This document shows, one piece after another, positions 8,684 to 17,362 of a stretch of 64,000 bases of DNA. Source of the stretch: Teredinibacter franksiae (lineage in GTDB: Bacteria > Pseudomonadota > Gammaproteobacteria > Pseudomonadales > Cellvibrionaceae); contig NZ_JACJUV010000008.1 in NCBI RefSeq assembly GCF_014218805.1, positions 310,001-374,000 on the forward strand, in the 5' to 3' direction. The translations under genes were made by a program, and so were the position numbers. The notes under the pieces are model-generated. The model was not told where the DNA came from and made no database searches. It saw only the letters and a program-made list of their open reading frames with translations. Every line of letters begins with the position of its first letter. Within the stretch, counting starts at the first letter, position 1.

Positions 8684-8737
8684 ATTCGTTAACGGCGCAC
8701 TGTTTGAGTTTTATTTGATTTAGACGACAAGCCCGCC

Positions 8738-9156
8738 CTACTTCACCATGGAGTCTAGCTTGCCTTTAGCGGTGCTGGTGTTGCTGCTAGCCGTTGTAAA
8801 GCTGGCCGCTTGTGCTGGCGCGCCACTGTTTGCGGTGCCAGCCGTCACGTTTTTATGGGTATGGGTTGCCAGGGTGTTAGCCAATTGCTGCACAATGCCC
8901 ATTAAATTACTGAGCAATTGCAGGCTGTTATCACTGCCATTCCCTAGCCATAATTTCGGTGCTTCTAGGTGTTGCTCTGTTCCCGCCAGGCTCGTTTTTA
9001 TAGCGTCTATTTGTTCCAGATAATTTGCGCAGGTGTCGGCAATATCGGCCGGGGTTTTACGCTCCCAGTTGCGTTGTTGTCGGCTTGAATATGTACCCCG
9101 TCGCTGTGCTGAATAAGCACGGCTTTTTCTTCTAGGCTTGGCAGCGTTATGCCCTC
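8738..9156 (-). pseudogene. C-terminal remnant of a VgrG / phage-baseplate-spike-like gene, frameshifted
   Basis: Read on the minus strand, two frames are needed. The first gives EKAVLIQHSDGVHIQADNN. After a one-base shift near 9065-9080 the second gives ERKTPADIADTCANYLEQID and then LEAPKLWLGNGSDN, LMGIVQQLANTLATHTHKNV, with stop at 8738. The pattern 'LEAPK-W-G...L..L...V..L...LA.HTH' is the usual tail of type VI VgrG proteins. The upstream part is lost at a junction near 9157, where RAYT sequence starts on the other strand. The spike is therefore non-functional. It is the only VgrG-like sequence in the window and may be the former partner of the effector-like genes at 19.3-21.9 kb. Confidence 0.65.
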
Positions 9157-9524
9157 CACTAAAACGCCGTATTGAAAACCAAGACACTAATAACCCACAA
9201 CCGTTAAAGCTCGCCGAATTTGTGGGTAACCCAAGAGAACCCATGCCCCAGGGTCTACCCTTTCATTTACAAGATTACGTACAGCTTGTAGATATTACTG
9301 GCAGGGCTATTCGTGAAGACAAACGTGGCTTTATCGACAACAACTTGCCTCCCATTCTTGAGCGACTCAATATCTCCAGCCGCGAATGGCTTGTACTGAC
9401 CACCCAGTTTGAATCTAAATTCAAAGGTTTGGTTGGCTGTAAAGAAAAGCTAATGCTTGCTGCAAAGGCCCTAGGCTTACAAAGAAGACCCGCATACGCC
9501 AACCGTGAAGCGATATTCCACTAA
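9157..9524 (+). pseudogene. 3' fragment of a RAYT gene (copy 2)
   Basis: From LKRRIENQDTNNPQPLKLAE to the stop it matches the C-terminal third of the intact RAYT (5612-5979) almost residue for residue, including DYVQLVDITGRAIREDKRG and AAKALGLQRRPAYAN. The HUH motif and catalytic Tyr are absent. A right-end-like sequence (TGACTGTCT, 9701-9709) follows about 180 bases on, so this is the right part of an element fused by deletion to the VgrG remnant. Confidence 0.85.
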
Positions 9525-10008
9525 TATCCCCTACCGACATTAAAACCCACACCACTTTGTCCTCGAAAGAGGGTTAACCTCACTTTAAACTTCAATAAAC
9601 TCTGCTTTTTTGCGTCAAAATTGGTCTCGCACTCAGCGGGGAAAAAGAACAACACCTTTATCCAAAATCTTACCGTTAATTAAATGCATTTTCCTTACGA
9701 TGACTGTCTCATCTATCCTTGGTGCTACAAGTAGGTAAACCGCACGTTACCCGCATAACTGCACGGCTATTAACGCAATATTTTGACCGCTTTCGTTATT
9801 TATACTCTGTCATCTGGATTTTTTGTATGTATATCAATCATTTATATTTACGCAAATGCCATTCGGTTCTGATAGTGTTTAATCAGTGTTAATGCGTGGG
9901 GCTTCACAATTGTGAAGCCCGGTCTGTGTTGTGTACAGAGAATGGCGCTATAATCATCAACGATAATAACTCCTTGATCTACTAATTCCCATTCAGAGCG
10001 GCCACTTT
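9525..10008. other. Non-coding: RAYT element tail and upstream region of the metzincin-like gene
   Basis: 9525-9709 is the degenerate 3' tail of the RAYT element. From 9720 to 10008 the DNA is A+T-rich and holds no ORF with coding character. GGGCTTCACAATTGTGAAGCCC at 9899-9920 is a perfect 11-bp inverted repeat about 90 bases before the next gene and could be an operator or a transcription stop for upstream reads. Confidence 0.5.
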
Positions 10009-12318
10009 ATGAAAAGATCTACCTTTGCGTCATGCGCTCACATGTATCGAACTCTTGCCTTGCTGTCTTTATTTATCGCTAATGCATCTCTTGCGTTTAC
10101 CTACACCCCAGACGGTCAGTCGAAAACTATTTTAAAAAGCTATTTGGTTGCCGCTGAACAGCAGGGACGGAATATTCAATATCCGTTTTGCTTTGGTGGT
10201 GAAAGCGTTGATGAAGAAACGCTCGCCACCATGAAGTTAGAAAGTGCTGCCGTGCTAACGGAAGTGGCAAATGGTTGGAATGTTGTAACCAAGCAGGTGA
10301 TGTCAGACCTTAACGAGAATTGGCCGGTTGACAGTATTAACTTTGTTTATTCGTGTACGCCAAATAACGGGCTTAAAGTTGTAACGTTGAACGTTAGCAT
10401 TAAGGGCGGAATGTCTGCTGGTAATCATAGTATTAGAGCCGCCAGCAGCGCTTTTGCTACTGCACCACTGCATATATCAGCTTTTTATCACGAGTATGGC
10501 CATTTGCTTGGTTTGCCCGACGATTACAAAGGTGCTTGGGAGCAAGCCGCTCGCCCGCCTAGTATGATGAAAATGCATAACGAACTTCAGCCGGAAGATA
10601 GGGTTTCTTTGCGTACTATGTGGCAATATCGCGATACGCCTACCCAAGCGCAGTGTCCAGAAGGCTATTTTACTATTGATCAGGCAGAAAGAACGGGTGG
10701 TGTAGGTGATGGGCTAATCACCTGCATTCCTTATATTCGACATGAGATCACCGATGCAATTGGCGATAGCTGTATTGCGTTTTTTGATGACAATGAAAGA
10801 GACTGGGCGACGCGTGAGCAAAACCCACAAAACTATTTTCGCAATCAAATCGGCGACGCCATGTGCATCGATGGTCAATCGACATCATTGATTCTTCCAT
10901 TTTCCCACGAATCGGAATTGCCAGATTCGGTATGGGTGGGTAAAAATGTAAAAGCCCAAATACGGGGGCTCTACCGCGCTAGTCAAAATGAACGTTTTTT
11001 GACAATTACCGAAAATATATTGCTTTACTCATACGCGTGGTTTCACTATGCCTATGAGCCACGATTCAAGCAAAAAGGTGGTTATGAAGGGTTAAGTATT
11101 TCAGCGCTTGCGGTTGATATTTTACCTATTGATGACACTATCTCAGAAGAGACTATTGCAGATATTGACGTACCTGCATCTAAAAAATGGAGTGCGGGCG
11201 CTTGGGATAATAGCATTGAGGCACTCTCGATGAATGTCCCAGGGCGTTCATGCTCTCACCTTTTAGCGAACGATGCGGTATTAAAAAACAAAGATGGTGT
11301 TTATCGCATTAGCCGCGATAAATACAGTGACCAAGAAGTTTTTTGTGATATGACCACAGATGGTGGTGGCTGGACTTATGTTAGCTATTTATCCGGCGAA
11401 GCGAGGATTGATACTGTATTCTACAAAAAACACGGTGTATTTCAGCTAAACCCCATGCATCCCGCTAAACCCGACGGATCACACTGGGAGGATGATGACG
11501 CTGAGCGCCGATTTGTTTTGGGCTCGGAGGGTTACGAAAACTATAATACTCAAGCTTACAGTAATGGATTACCCGCTAAGCTGTCCGACAACGAAATGAT
11601 GCTGCGAATACATGACTATCAGTCTGGCCCAAATCTATTCCTTAAATATGCAAAAGACTTCCCGCTGTTTAATCTGCGTAAACATGATCTATGCATGCTT
11701 CAGCAGCCTGAAGAGCTGCTATTAAAACAAGCTGTAAATGATAACTACGAAGTTGGCGAAATTAGCTGTCCTCGTAATCATCGCGCGCATAGGGAAATCT
11801 TTTTTTCTAAAAACGGCGAACGGATAGTGTCCATGAAGAAAAAATGGGCCCATGGCGTTAGGATGTTTGACGAGGCCTTTGTTGCTGAAAACCCTACTCG
11901 TACACAGCCTAAAGAAAGAGGCTATCGCGCGTGGGTGTTTGTACGCGATACTGAAGCAAAAGCGGCCGTCATCACACCAACCGTCGAGCCGACAACAGTA
12001 CCGACGCCAACCGTCGAGCCGACAACAGTACCGACGCCAACCGTCGAGCCGACAACAGTACCGACGCCAACCGTCGAGCCGACAACAATACCGACGCCAA
12101 CCGTCGAGCCGACAACAGTACCGACGCCAACCGTCGAGCCGACAACAGTACCGACGCCAACCGTCGAGCCGACAACAGCACCGACGCCAATCGTCGAGCC
12201 AATAGCAACTCCAGGACCGACACCGGAGGCTGTGACTTCGGGCGGCGGTAGTGCCGATCTTTATTGGTTTTTGATGTTGGGCCTTTTAGTTGGGGTGATG
12301 AGAACAGTTAGAAAGTAA
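10009..12318 (+). CDS. Secreted metzincin-like metallopeptidase with fibrinogen-like domain, Thr/Pro repeats and GlyGly-CTERM-like anchor
   Basis: A 769-residue protein. The signal peptide ends near ANASLAF (about residue 29). The zinc-peptidase motif HEYGHLLGLPD lies at 161-171 and fits HExxHxxGxxD, the metzincin-like form. Around 410-460 the sequence GRSCSHLL, GVYRISRDKY, VFCDMTTDGGGWTYV is the start of a fibrinogen-like domain. Near the C-terminus is a PTVEPTTVPT decapeptide repeated about eight times. After it comes SGGGSADLYWFLMLGLLVGV, then a basic end (RTVRK), resembling a GlyGly-CTERM/rhombosortase sorting tail. The design suggests export by a type II system and surface tethering or release. 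The substrate is unknown. No rhombosortase gene is seen in the window. The metallopeptidase call rests on the motif alone. Confidence 0.75.
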   Translation: MKRSTFASCAHMYRTLALLSLFIANASLAFTYTPDGQSKTILKSYLVAAEQQGRNIQYPFCFGGESVDEETLATMKLESAAVLTEVANGWNVVTKQVMSDLNENWPVDSINFVYSCTPNNGLKVVTLNVSIKGGMSAGNHSIRAASSAFATAPLHISAFYHEYGHLLGLPDDYKGAWEQAARPPSMMKMHNELQPEDRVSLRTMWQYRDTPTQAQCPEGYFTIDQAERTGGVGDGLITCIPYIRHEITDAIGDSCIAFFDDNERDWATREQNPQNYFRNQIGDAMCIDGQSTSLILPFSHESELPDSVWVGKNVKAQIRGLYRASQNERFLTITENILLYSYAWFHYAYEPRFKQKGGYEGLSISALAVDILPIDDTISEETIADIDVPASKKWSAGAWDNSIEALSMNVPGRSCSHLLANDAVLKNKDGVYRISRDKYSDQEVFCDMTTDGGGWTYVSYLSGEARIDTVFYKKHGVFQLNPMHPAKPDGSHWEDDDAERRFVLGSEGYENYNTQAYSNGLPAKLSDNEMMLRIHDYQSGPNLFLKYAKDFPLFNLRKHDLCMLQQPEELLLKQAVNDNYEVGEISCPRNHRAHREIFFSKNGERIVSMKKKWAHGVRMFDEAFVAENPTRTQPKERGYRAWVFVRDTEAKAAVITPTVEPTTVPTPTVEPTTVPTPTVEPTTVPTPTVEPTTIPTPTVEPTTVPTPTVEPTTVPTPTVEPTTAPTPIVEPIATPGPTPEAVTSGGGSADLYWFLMLGLLVGVMRTVRK
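11971..12210 (+). repeat. 30-bp tandem repeat, about 8 copies, coding
   Basis: Nearly identical 30-bp units (12001-12180 are six full copies differing at one or two bases, flanked by degenerate copies) encode the decapeptide PTVEPTTVPT. The low divergence suggests recent expansion and likely copy-number variation between strains. It forms the spacer between the fibrinogen-like domain and the C-terminal anchor. Confidence 0.95.
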
Positions 12319-12413
12319 GCGAGGTAAGGGTTGTAAACCTTATTAGGCGTAGAAGCAGCCTGAAAACACTCGTCTAGCCCCTATAAATAAAGTATCAAAC
12401 ACAGATCTTTCGA

Positions 12414-12452
12414 TGTGTTCTGGAATTCACCCTGAGTGAACTCCAGAACACA
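12414..12452. terminator. Long palindrome, probable terminator or structured RNA
   Basis: A 17-bp stem with one mismatch (TGTGTTCTGGAATTCAC / GTGAACTCCAGAACACA) and loop CCTGA, about 95 bases after the gene at 10009-12318. There is no strong T-run on either side, so it may instead act in mRNA stability. It abuts the left end of the RAYT copy at 12463. Confidence 0.55.
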
Positions 12453-12462
12453 TAACACTTAC

Positions 12463-12925
12463 GGACACCCACATTAACGCTTGAAATCAAAAAAATCGCT
12501 GTGCATTAAAACAGCGTGATGAATCTCAAGGAATGAGCCATGCCCCACCCAAGGATGCAACAAATATCCCTAGAGGCCACTACCGCTCGGCTTTGGCTCC
12601 TAAACGAGTAAAGATTACGAATACCGTCGTCAATGGGTTGAAGACCGTATTCCATTTTTGGGTGAGATCTTCTACATTGACGTATGCGCCTGAGCAACCA
12701 CCACCATGTGGTACTACACATCAATATGGCAGAAGCCCACAGTTTAACTGACCTAGAAGTATACGAACGCTGGCACAGGTTAGTCAGCGACGGTTTAAGC
12801 TCAAGCCTTACTCGATGAAAAAGCTTTAGCTGCCTGCATGGCCTATGTCGACTTAAAGCCCATTCGAGCCATAATAGCAAAAACACCAGAAAGCTCTGAC
12901 CACACCCCAATAAAACCGCGCCCTC
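12463..12925 (+). pseudogene. Internally deleted RAYT gene (copy 3)
   Basis: The left end GGACACCCACATTAACGC, a small stem-loop CGCTGT/ACAGCG (12497-12516), AAGGA and ATG (12540) are kept as in copy 1. The coding sequence is broken: pieces corresponding to DYEYRRQWVEDR, the HUH region (reduced to SNHHHVV in a shifted frame), LEVYERWH, and the Tyr helix with [18 protein letters not shown] are joined by deletions and frameshifts. It ends near the 57-bp repeat at 12953. Not functional, but it could be a substrate for the intact RAYT. Confidence 0.8.
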
Positions 12926-12952
12926 TTCATCAGCCATAATCAAACGAGACTT

Positions 12953-13009
12953 TCACGAGGACACCCGCTCCCCTTTGATTAACCGGGGTAATACTCTTAG
13001 TGCGTGCCC
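12953..13009. repeat. 57-bp dispersed repeat, copy 2 (pair with 2557-2613)
   Basis: Same landmarks and spacing as copy 1. In both places it lies close to a RAYT copy: upstream of copy 1 (with IS66 between) and downstream of copy 3. It is followed at 13012-13050 by three TAATAATCTG direct repeats. Confidence 0.7.
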
Positions 13010-13091
13010 TTTAATAATCTGCTTTCTAATAATCTGCTTTCTAATAATCTGTGCCAAAAAATAACCCCAACATTCCCTCCCTCCAACTCAC

Positions 13092-13994
13092 CTACTCCAG
13101 CAAAAAGCCAAAAGGCACTTCAACGTAGTAAGTGATGATATTATTGTTACCGCCGTCGATGCCAATATCAATAATATAAGTTCGGGTATCTCTTTTGGTT
13201 GGGGATGGTTTTGAATAGGCGTATGGCACGCGATACGAAGTCAGATGTAAAAAAGCATTATCGAAAGCCAGTTCATCATAGGTTGGAATCACTCCGCTCG
13301 ATACCGTGCCATCGGCATACCAAGCATAAACCACTTCGTTCTCGTAGTATTCTCCGGGTACTTTTTCAACCTTAACCCCGTCAATTGCAACCGCAATAAT
13401 ATCGGTAAAACTTTTGTGGGGTGGCATAACGTATTGATACGGCCCCCTATGCCCTAAATCATCACTGTTCCCTAAAAAGAAATTACCGTCATCCATGAAT
13501 GTAAATGTCGTCATGCTGGCATACTCGGGTGTTTCAGTCACACCAATGCCTACGATATTGTGCAGCGTATAGCCTTTGGGTAAAGTGGTTTGATAGGGCT
13601 TTCTGTAAGCATCCAGATCATCGCTAGCGCCTGCCATAACATAATCCACACCACCACAGAACCATGCAAAGTTATGATTGTTGGAACCATCTGTAGCGAA
13701 GGCTGCCAGACGATTCACCGATATATTGGGCAGCGTTGAAATGTAGGGCCCGATTTTAGCGTCTAGATCCTCGCTTGTACCAACAGCCACCATTAAATTC
13801 AAATCGTGCGGGATATCGGCTAACGGGCAAGCACTTGGCGCATGGAATTTTAAATCATCCAATTCAAAGTTCGCCGGCTGATAGTCCGATTGCCGTTCAA
13901 AATTTTCTTGTGCGGTAACCGGCATGGCCGCAGCCATCGACAACGCAGTACCCAAAAGAGCCGTACGGATGCAAGTGTAAGTGTATTTTTTCAT
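13092..13994 (-). CDS. Secreted protein of three to four imperfect ~50-residue repeats, function unknown
   Basis: A 300-residue protein with a clear signal peptide (MKKYTYTCIRTALLGTALSM, cleavage near VTAQ). The mature chain repeats a unit with the pattern 'S-DDLDAYR-PY---LP-G-S---IVAVAIDG----VYAWYADG': it is seen around TSEDLDAKIGPYISTLPN, ASDDLDAYRKPYQTTLPKGY and NSDDLGHRGPYQYVMPPHKS, each followed by a hydrophobic strand and an aromatic strand. The pattern suggests a beta-rich repeat fold such as a propeller or prism. I do not recognise a named family. It stands alone, convergent with the mobile region. Export is well supported; any binding role is speculation. Confidence 0.7.
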   Translation of the reverse strand: MKKYTYTCIRTALLGTALSMAAAMPVTAQENFERQSDYQPANFELDDLKFHAPSACPLADIPHDLNLMVAVGTSEDLDAKIGPYISTLPNISVNRLAAFATDGSNNHNFAWFCGGVDYVMAGASDDLDAYRKPYQTTLPKGYTLHNIVGIGVTETPEYASMTTFTFMDDGNFFLGNSDDLGHRGPYQYVMPPHKSFTDIIAVAIDGVKVEKVPGEYYENEVVYAWYADGTVSSGVIPTYDELAFDNAFLHLTSYRVPYAYSKPSPTKRDTRTYIIDIGIDGGNNNIITYYVEVPFGFLLE

Positions 13995-14426
13995 GACGCT
14001 TTCTTCCTTAAAATATAACGGGCAGCTCTACTCATTGATTTTAGGATCTGCGTAATATGGCAAGCCTTAATGTAAGGCGAACTAAGCAGCGGACGGCCGA
14101 CTGCATTTCCCAGCAGGCCAACACTGCAATAAGGTTTGCCATGCTGCGCCCTCCGACGCTTTGTGTGCGGGTCCATGCACGGCGTTAAAAATTTTCGCCA
14201 GACTACACCCGCATGCCGGTAAATTTTTCCTTGCGCACGAGTCACAAAGCCAGAGACCAAAAGCAATGAGTAGAGGTGCCCCTAAGTCCATTTAAACAAC
14301 TTCACTCTATGTAATTGCATTCTCAAGCCCAATGAGAAAATCACATTATTCGAGCGTATTATTCACGTTTTATTGCGAGGGCTAATGAACACCAACCCCC
14401 TGGAGAGGAAAATATAGGCCAACCCC
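13995..14426. other. Non-coding region with a dispersed repeat
   Basis: No credible gene. It holds inverted G+C-rich stretches and, at 14221-14286, the dispersed repeat also found at 19045-19110. The rest would contain the promoter of the secreted repeat protein (minus strand). Confidence 0.5.
14221..14286. repeat. Dispersed ~65-bp repeat, copy 1 (CACAAAGCCAGAG ... TAGAGG)
   Basis: Shares AATTTT-CCTTG, CACAAAGCCAGAG, CCAAAA and AGTAGA in order with 19045-19110. A shorter version, GGCCAAAAGCAATTAATAGA, is at 25716-25735. All lie in intergenic DNA. Role unknown; it has the look of a genome-wide interspersed element. Confidence 0.65.
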
Positions 14427-14666
14427 ATGGCCCCAAAAATAGCTATTTTGCAGGTCGACACTGAGGCGAAATACCTTCGCTCAATCCAAAGCCCCACAAG
14501 CACATGCACACAGGCAAACATCAACCCGCATTTCGATTTGACTAATGCCCTGCAACGGGTAGCCGTTCACCGAGTAAAAGACGTTGCTAATCTTACATCG
14601 AGAATATGGAGGGAGGTATTGGGCAATAGCCCCATGCGTTCTGAGATAGATGAATTAAAGGCATAA
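14427..14666 (+). CDS. Small protein with C-terminal LTxRxWxEVxGxSPMRS motif
   Basis: A 79-residue ORF preceded by GGAGAGGAAA. Its last 27 residues contain DVANLTSRIWREVLGNSPMR, which matches DVADLTPRVWKEVYGQSPMR in the small protein at 27352-27522, 13 kb away, beyond chance. That conservation is the main reason to call it a gene. The N-terminal half has no similarity I can name. There is no signal peptide or membrane segment. Function unknown. Confidence 0.5.
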   Translation: MAPKIAILQVDTEAKYLRSIQSPTSTCTQANINPHFDLTNALQRVAVHRVKDVANLTSRIWREVLGNSPMRSEIDELKA

Positions 14667-14869
14667 CCCTGCGGAATAAAAGGTTACAGCACGGATGGAT
14701 TGCAAAGCGCATTCACCTGCTCTCCACCATTTTTGCTATCAATATCGGTCGGTATTTCGTATTGAGCAATCACCACCCTACCGCAATCAAAATTGACGCC
14801 CAAACACCCTTGCGTGGCTGGCCTCACAGGCCCCTTACAAATCTGATATTTTTTATGTGCTTCGATCAC

Positions 14870-15208
14870 CTAAACTAGAATTTTCAATAACTCAAAGCAA
14901 TAAGAAAGATGATTTCGATGAAAAACGAATGACATTCAGAACCAATCAATCTAAAACCGCATAGTTTAATAAAGTCACTGCGCCAAGCTACACTATACTG
15001 CATACATAATCGCAACCCGAGCAATTTAAATGACATCTGTTTTAGCTTAATTGCAGCGACAATTTACAACCATGAGAGCCATTGGTTAAATTTACACACG
15101 CATAGTGTAGGGGGATTACGTCTGCGTTCGACACATCTCAACTATTGTGGGTCAAAGAGGGCTTGAGATTTTTTACAGTGGTAAAAGGAGTAGAGGTAAA
15201 AGGAATAT
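14870..15208. other. Upstream region of the REC-REC-EAL protein
   Basis: About 340 A+T-rich bases without a gene. AAAAGGAATAT just before the ATG at 15209 is a good ribosome binding site. I see no convincing sigma-70 pair that I would annotate. Confidence 0.4.
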
Positions 15209-17362
15209 ATGGAAAATTGGAAGAACGAAAATCCTGCACTTTTTAAGGCGGGCGACGAGATAAAGCTTTTAGATAATTCTGCACCAGGCGAATTCCCCTC
15301 AGTTCCAGCAGGCAAACGAATAGGGATTTTGGAATCAAATCAAGCGGCGGCCAAGCAGCTTGCATCGGTCTTAATAAAACAGGGTTATCGTGTAGGCATT
15401 CACAGTGACGTCAATCAACTCAAGAGCAAGATGAATGACTGTGATTACGATGTGGTATTGGTGGACTTACTGCTACCACAATGCCCTCTAGGTAGCGCAA
15501 CGTCAGTCGAAGAATTCTTTTCCCATAACAATGCCCATATTCCCGTTGTAATGATCTCTGCTCTTGCGGACATTTCAACGCGCCTAATTGCATTACGTGC
15601 TGGTATTCGAGCTTTTGTAACAAAACCCATTGATGGTAATGAACTTTTACAAAAGCTCGCCGATATAATCAAAAAGCGCTGCGATGAAAACACTAGAGTA
15701 TTGGTTGTCGATGATGACCCGGTCTCTACCTATTACTATGACGTTTCACTTGCGAGCGAGGGCTTTCTAGTCGAAGCAGTAAATGACCCGCTTACCATCC
15801 TCGACAGAATAGAGCACTTTAAACCGGACATTATCACCTTGGATTATTCTATGCCCGGTTGCAATGGGCTAGAGATTGCCGAACTACTACGCGGTGACCC
15901 GCGTTATATGAAAATCCCCATATTATTCATTTCCGCCTCTGAAGAAGCGCTAAAACTTCAGGGAGTAATAGGCACATTCGGAAATGCCTTTTTAAAAAAA
16001 CCCGTGGATACCGATGAACTTGTTTACACATTAAAGGATATAGCCGCGAAAACAAAAGCAAAAGAAAAGCCAAAAGAAACAGTGAAAGAGAAAGAAGTTA
16101 TTCCTCATAACAACTTCCACAGCCTTAAAACCTATGAGCAACTTATTCGAACCCTGGAAGTTACGCGAGATAAACAGCTGCAATCACTTAAATCCACACC
16201 TCAAACATTCGCTGCTCTCGTAACCGTGGACAATTATCACCTTCAGCTGGAAGAACGTTTCGAATCATATCTAGCCGCACATAGATTCGTTCACGGTCGT
16301 ATTTGTAAAACCGATGAAAACCAGTATTTACTACTTGCATTCGATAAAGACGGTATTGGTAAGACCAAAGTATTCTCGACTTTAAGGCAGGAGTTTAACC
16401 GCCAGCGGTTTAGCAAACAGCTTGTTCCCGGAGACGATACTGTTTTTACCCTGAGCATAGGCGCCGCACCGGTGGACAATAGCTTACCCACTAACCCAGT
16501 GGAAGCACTTAAACTATTGAAAAGCGCTCAGAAAGAGGCATTGAATGCCGGCGGCAACTGTACTGCCTGGCCTGACCTTCGTGATGACGCGAAAAAAGAC
16601 AAAGAAAATATTTTTCAGGCTTTAGAGGAAAGCGCTTTCTCACTGGTTTTTCAGCCCATTGTAAATCCAGAAGGTGATGAGCATTTATTTGAAGTACAGG
16701 TGCGGCTCGTTGGCAGAAACGAACAGATCTATACCCCAGAACAATTTATGCCTTATCTCAACGAGGTTATTGAGGATGGTTTTTATATCCTTGACCGGTG
16801 GGTGATAGAGCATGCATTCTCTACACTCGAAAACACTCACGGGCGTGGCTCAGCTGATTACTCTATCACAATAAAACTTAGCCCGAACCTCAAGCAAGCC
16901 GCGAGATTATTACCACTCGTTTACAACCTAACGAGTAATTCTCGGCTAAAAGGTTTTAGGCGCATTAATTTTTCTATAACGGAAGAAGCCGTGTTATCCA
17001 ATATTGGAAGCGCCACCACCATTGTTAACGCCATCCATAAAGCTGGATGTGGCTTTATGATGGAAAAATGTCAGGGGAACACCAAAACGATAGAGGCTGT
17101 TATGGCGCTTAAAAATATAGACTATCTAAAGTTAGACTCCAGCGTTTGCCTAGCCAGCGGGGATTACAATAAAAACATAAAATCTTTACAAAACTTTATG
17201 GGCAAAGGCAAAATTATTGCTGGCATGCTAGAAGATGCCAAAACATTTGCATACTACTGGGATTTAGACGTCCGATTTTTTCAGGGCTATTTTTTCCACC
17301 ACCCCAACAAAAACATGTTTTACGAACCGATTAAGTCAGAAAACCTTGTACTTGGTGCTTAA
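15209..17362 (+). CDS. Double response-regulator protein with degenerate GGDEF-like and EAL-like domains (c-di-GMP effector type)
   Basis: A 717-residue protein. The first REC domain (about 35-155) has the phosphoacceptor region VVLVDLLLPQCP and the conserved lysine in FVTKP. The second (about 164-285) has VLVVDDDP, ITLDYSMPG and FLKKP. A Lys/Glu-rich linker follows, then a GGDEF-like domain without the GGDEF signature. The C-terminal EAL-like domain reads LFEVQVRLVG in place of EALLR and lacks the DDFGTG motif (MMEKCQGNTKTIEA instead), though IDYLKLDSS and FQGYFF remain. Catalysis is therefore unlikely; the layout resembles FimX-type sensors that bind c-di-GMP or act through partners. There is no membrane segment, so it is cytoplasmic. 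It is monocistronic, and no cognate kinase gene lies next to it. Confidence 0.85.
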   Translation: MENWKNENPALFKAGDEIKLLDNSAPGEFPSVPAGKRIGILESNQAAAKQLASVLIKQGYRVGIHSDVNQLKSKMNDCDYDVVLVDLLLPQCPLGSATSVEEFFSHNNAHIPVVMISALADISTRLIALRAGIRAFVTKPIDGNELLQKLADIIKKRCDENTRVLVVDDDPVSTYYYDVSLASEGFLVEAVNDPLTILDRIEHFKPDIITLDYSMPGCNGLEIAELLRGDPRYMKIPILFISASEEALKLQGVIGTFGNAFLKKPVDTDELVYTLKDIAAKTKAKEKPKETVKEKEVIPHNNFHSLKTYEQLIRTLEVTRDKQLQSLKSTPQTFAALVTVDNYHLQLEERFESYLAAHRFVHGRICKTDENQYLLLAFDKDGIGKTKVFSTLRQEFNRQRFSKQLVPGDDTVFTLSIGAAPVDNSLPTNPVEALKLLKSAQKEALNAGGNCTAWPDLRDDAKKDKENIFQALEESAFSLVFQPIVNPEGDEHLFEVQVRLVGRNEQIYTPEQFMPYLNEVIEDGFYILDRWVIEHAFSTLENTHGRGSADYSITIKLSPNLKQAARLLPLVYNLTSNSRLKGFRRINFSITEEAVLSNIGSATTIVNAIHKAGCGFMMEKCQGNTKTIEAVMALKNIDYLKLDSSVCLASGDYNKNIKSLQNFMGKGKIIAGMLEDAKTFAYYWDLDVRFFQGYFFHHPNKNMFYEPIKSENLVLGA

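Noticed and set aside
9138..9524. Complete small new protein at 9138
   Set aside because: From 9157 it is a RAYT C-terminal fragment; the first few codons are antisense to the VgrG remnant.
11971..12210. Regular 30-bp repeats as a possible CRISPR array
   Set aside because: Units are contiguous with no spacers and keep one reading frame inside a larger gene.
11852..12223. Arg/Gln-rich and Leu/Ala/Arg-rich repeat proteins on both strands
   Set aside because: Shadows of the 30-bp coding repeat of the metzincin-like protein.
14684..14869. 61-residue minus-strand ORF
   Set aside because: Has some protein-like look (QGCLGVNFDCGRVVIAQYEI) but no start signal, partner or known family; left out for lack of support.
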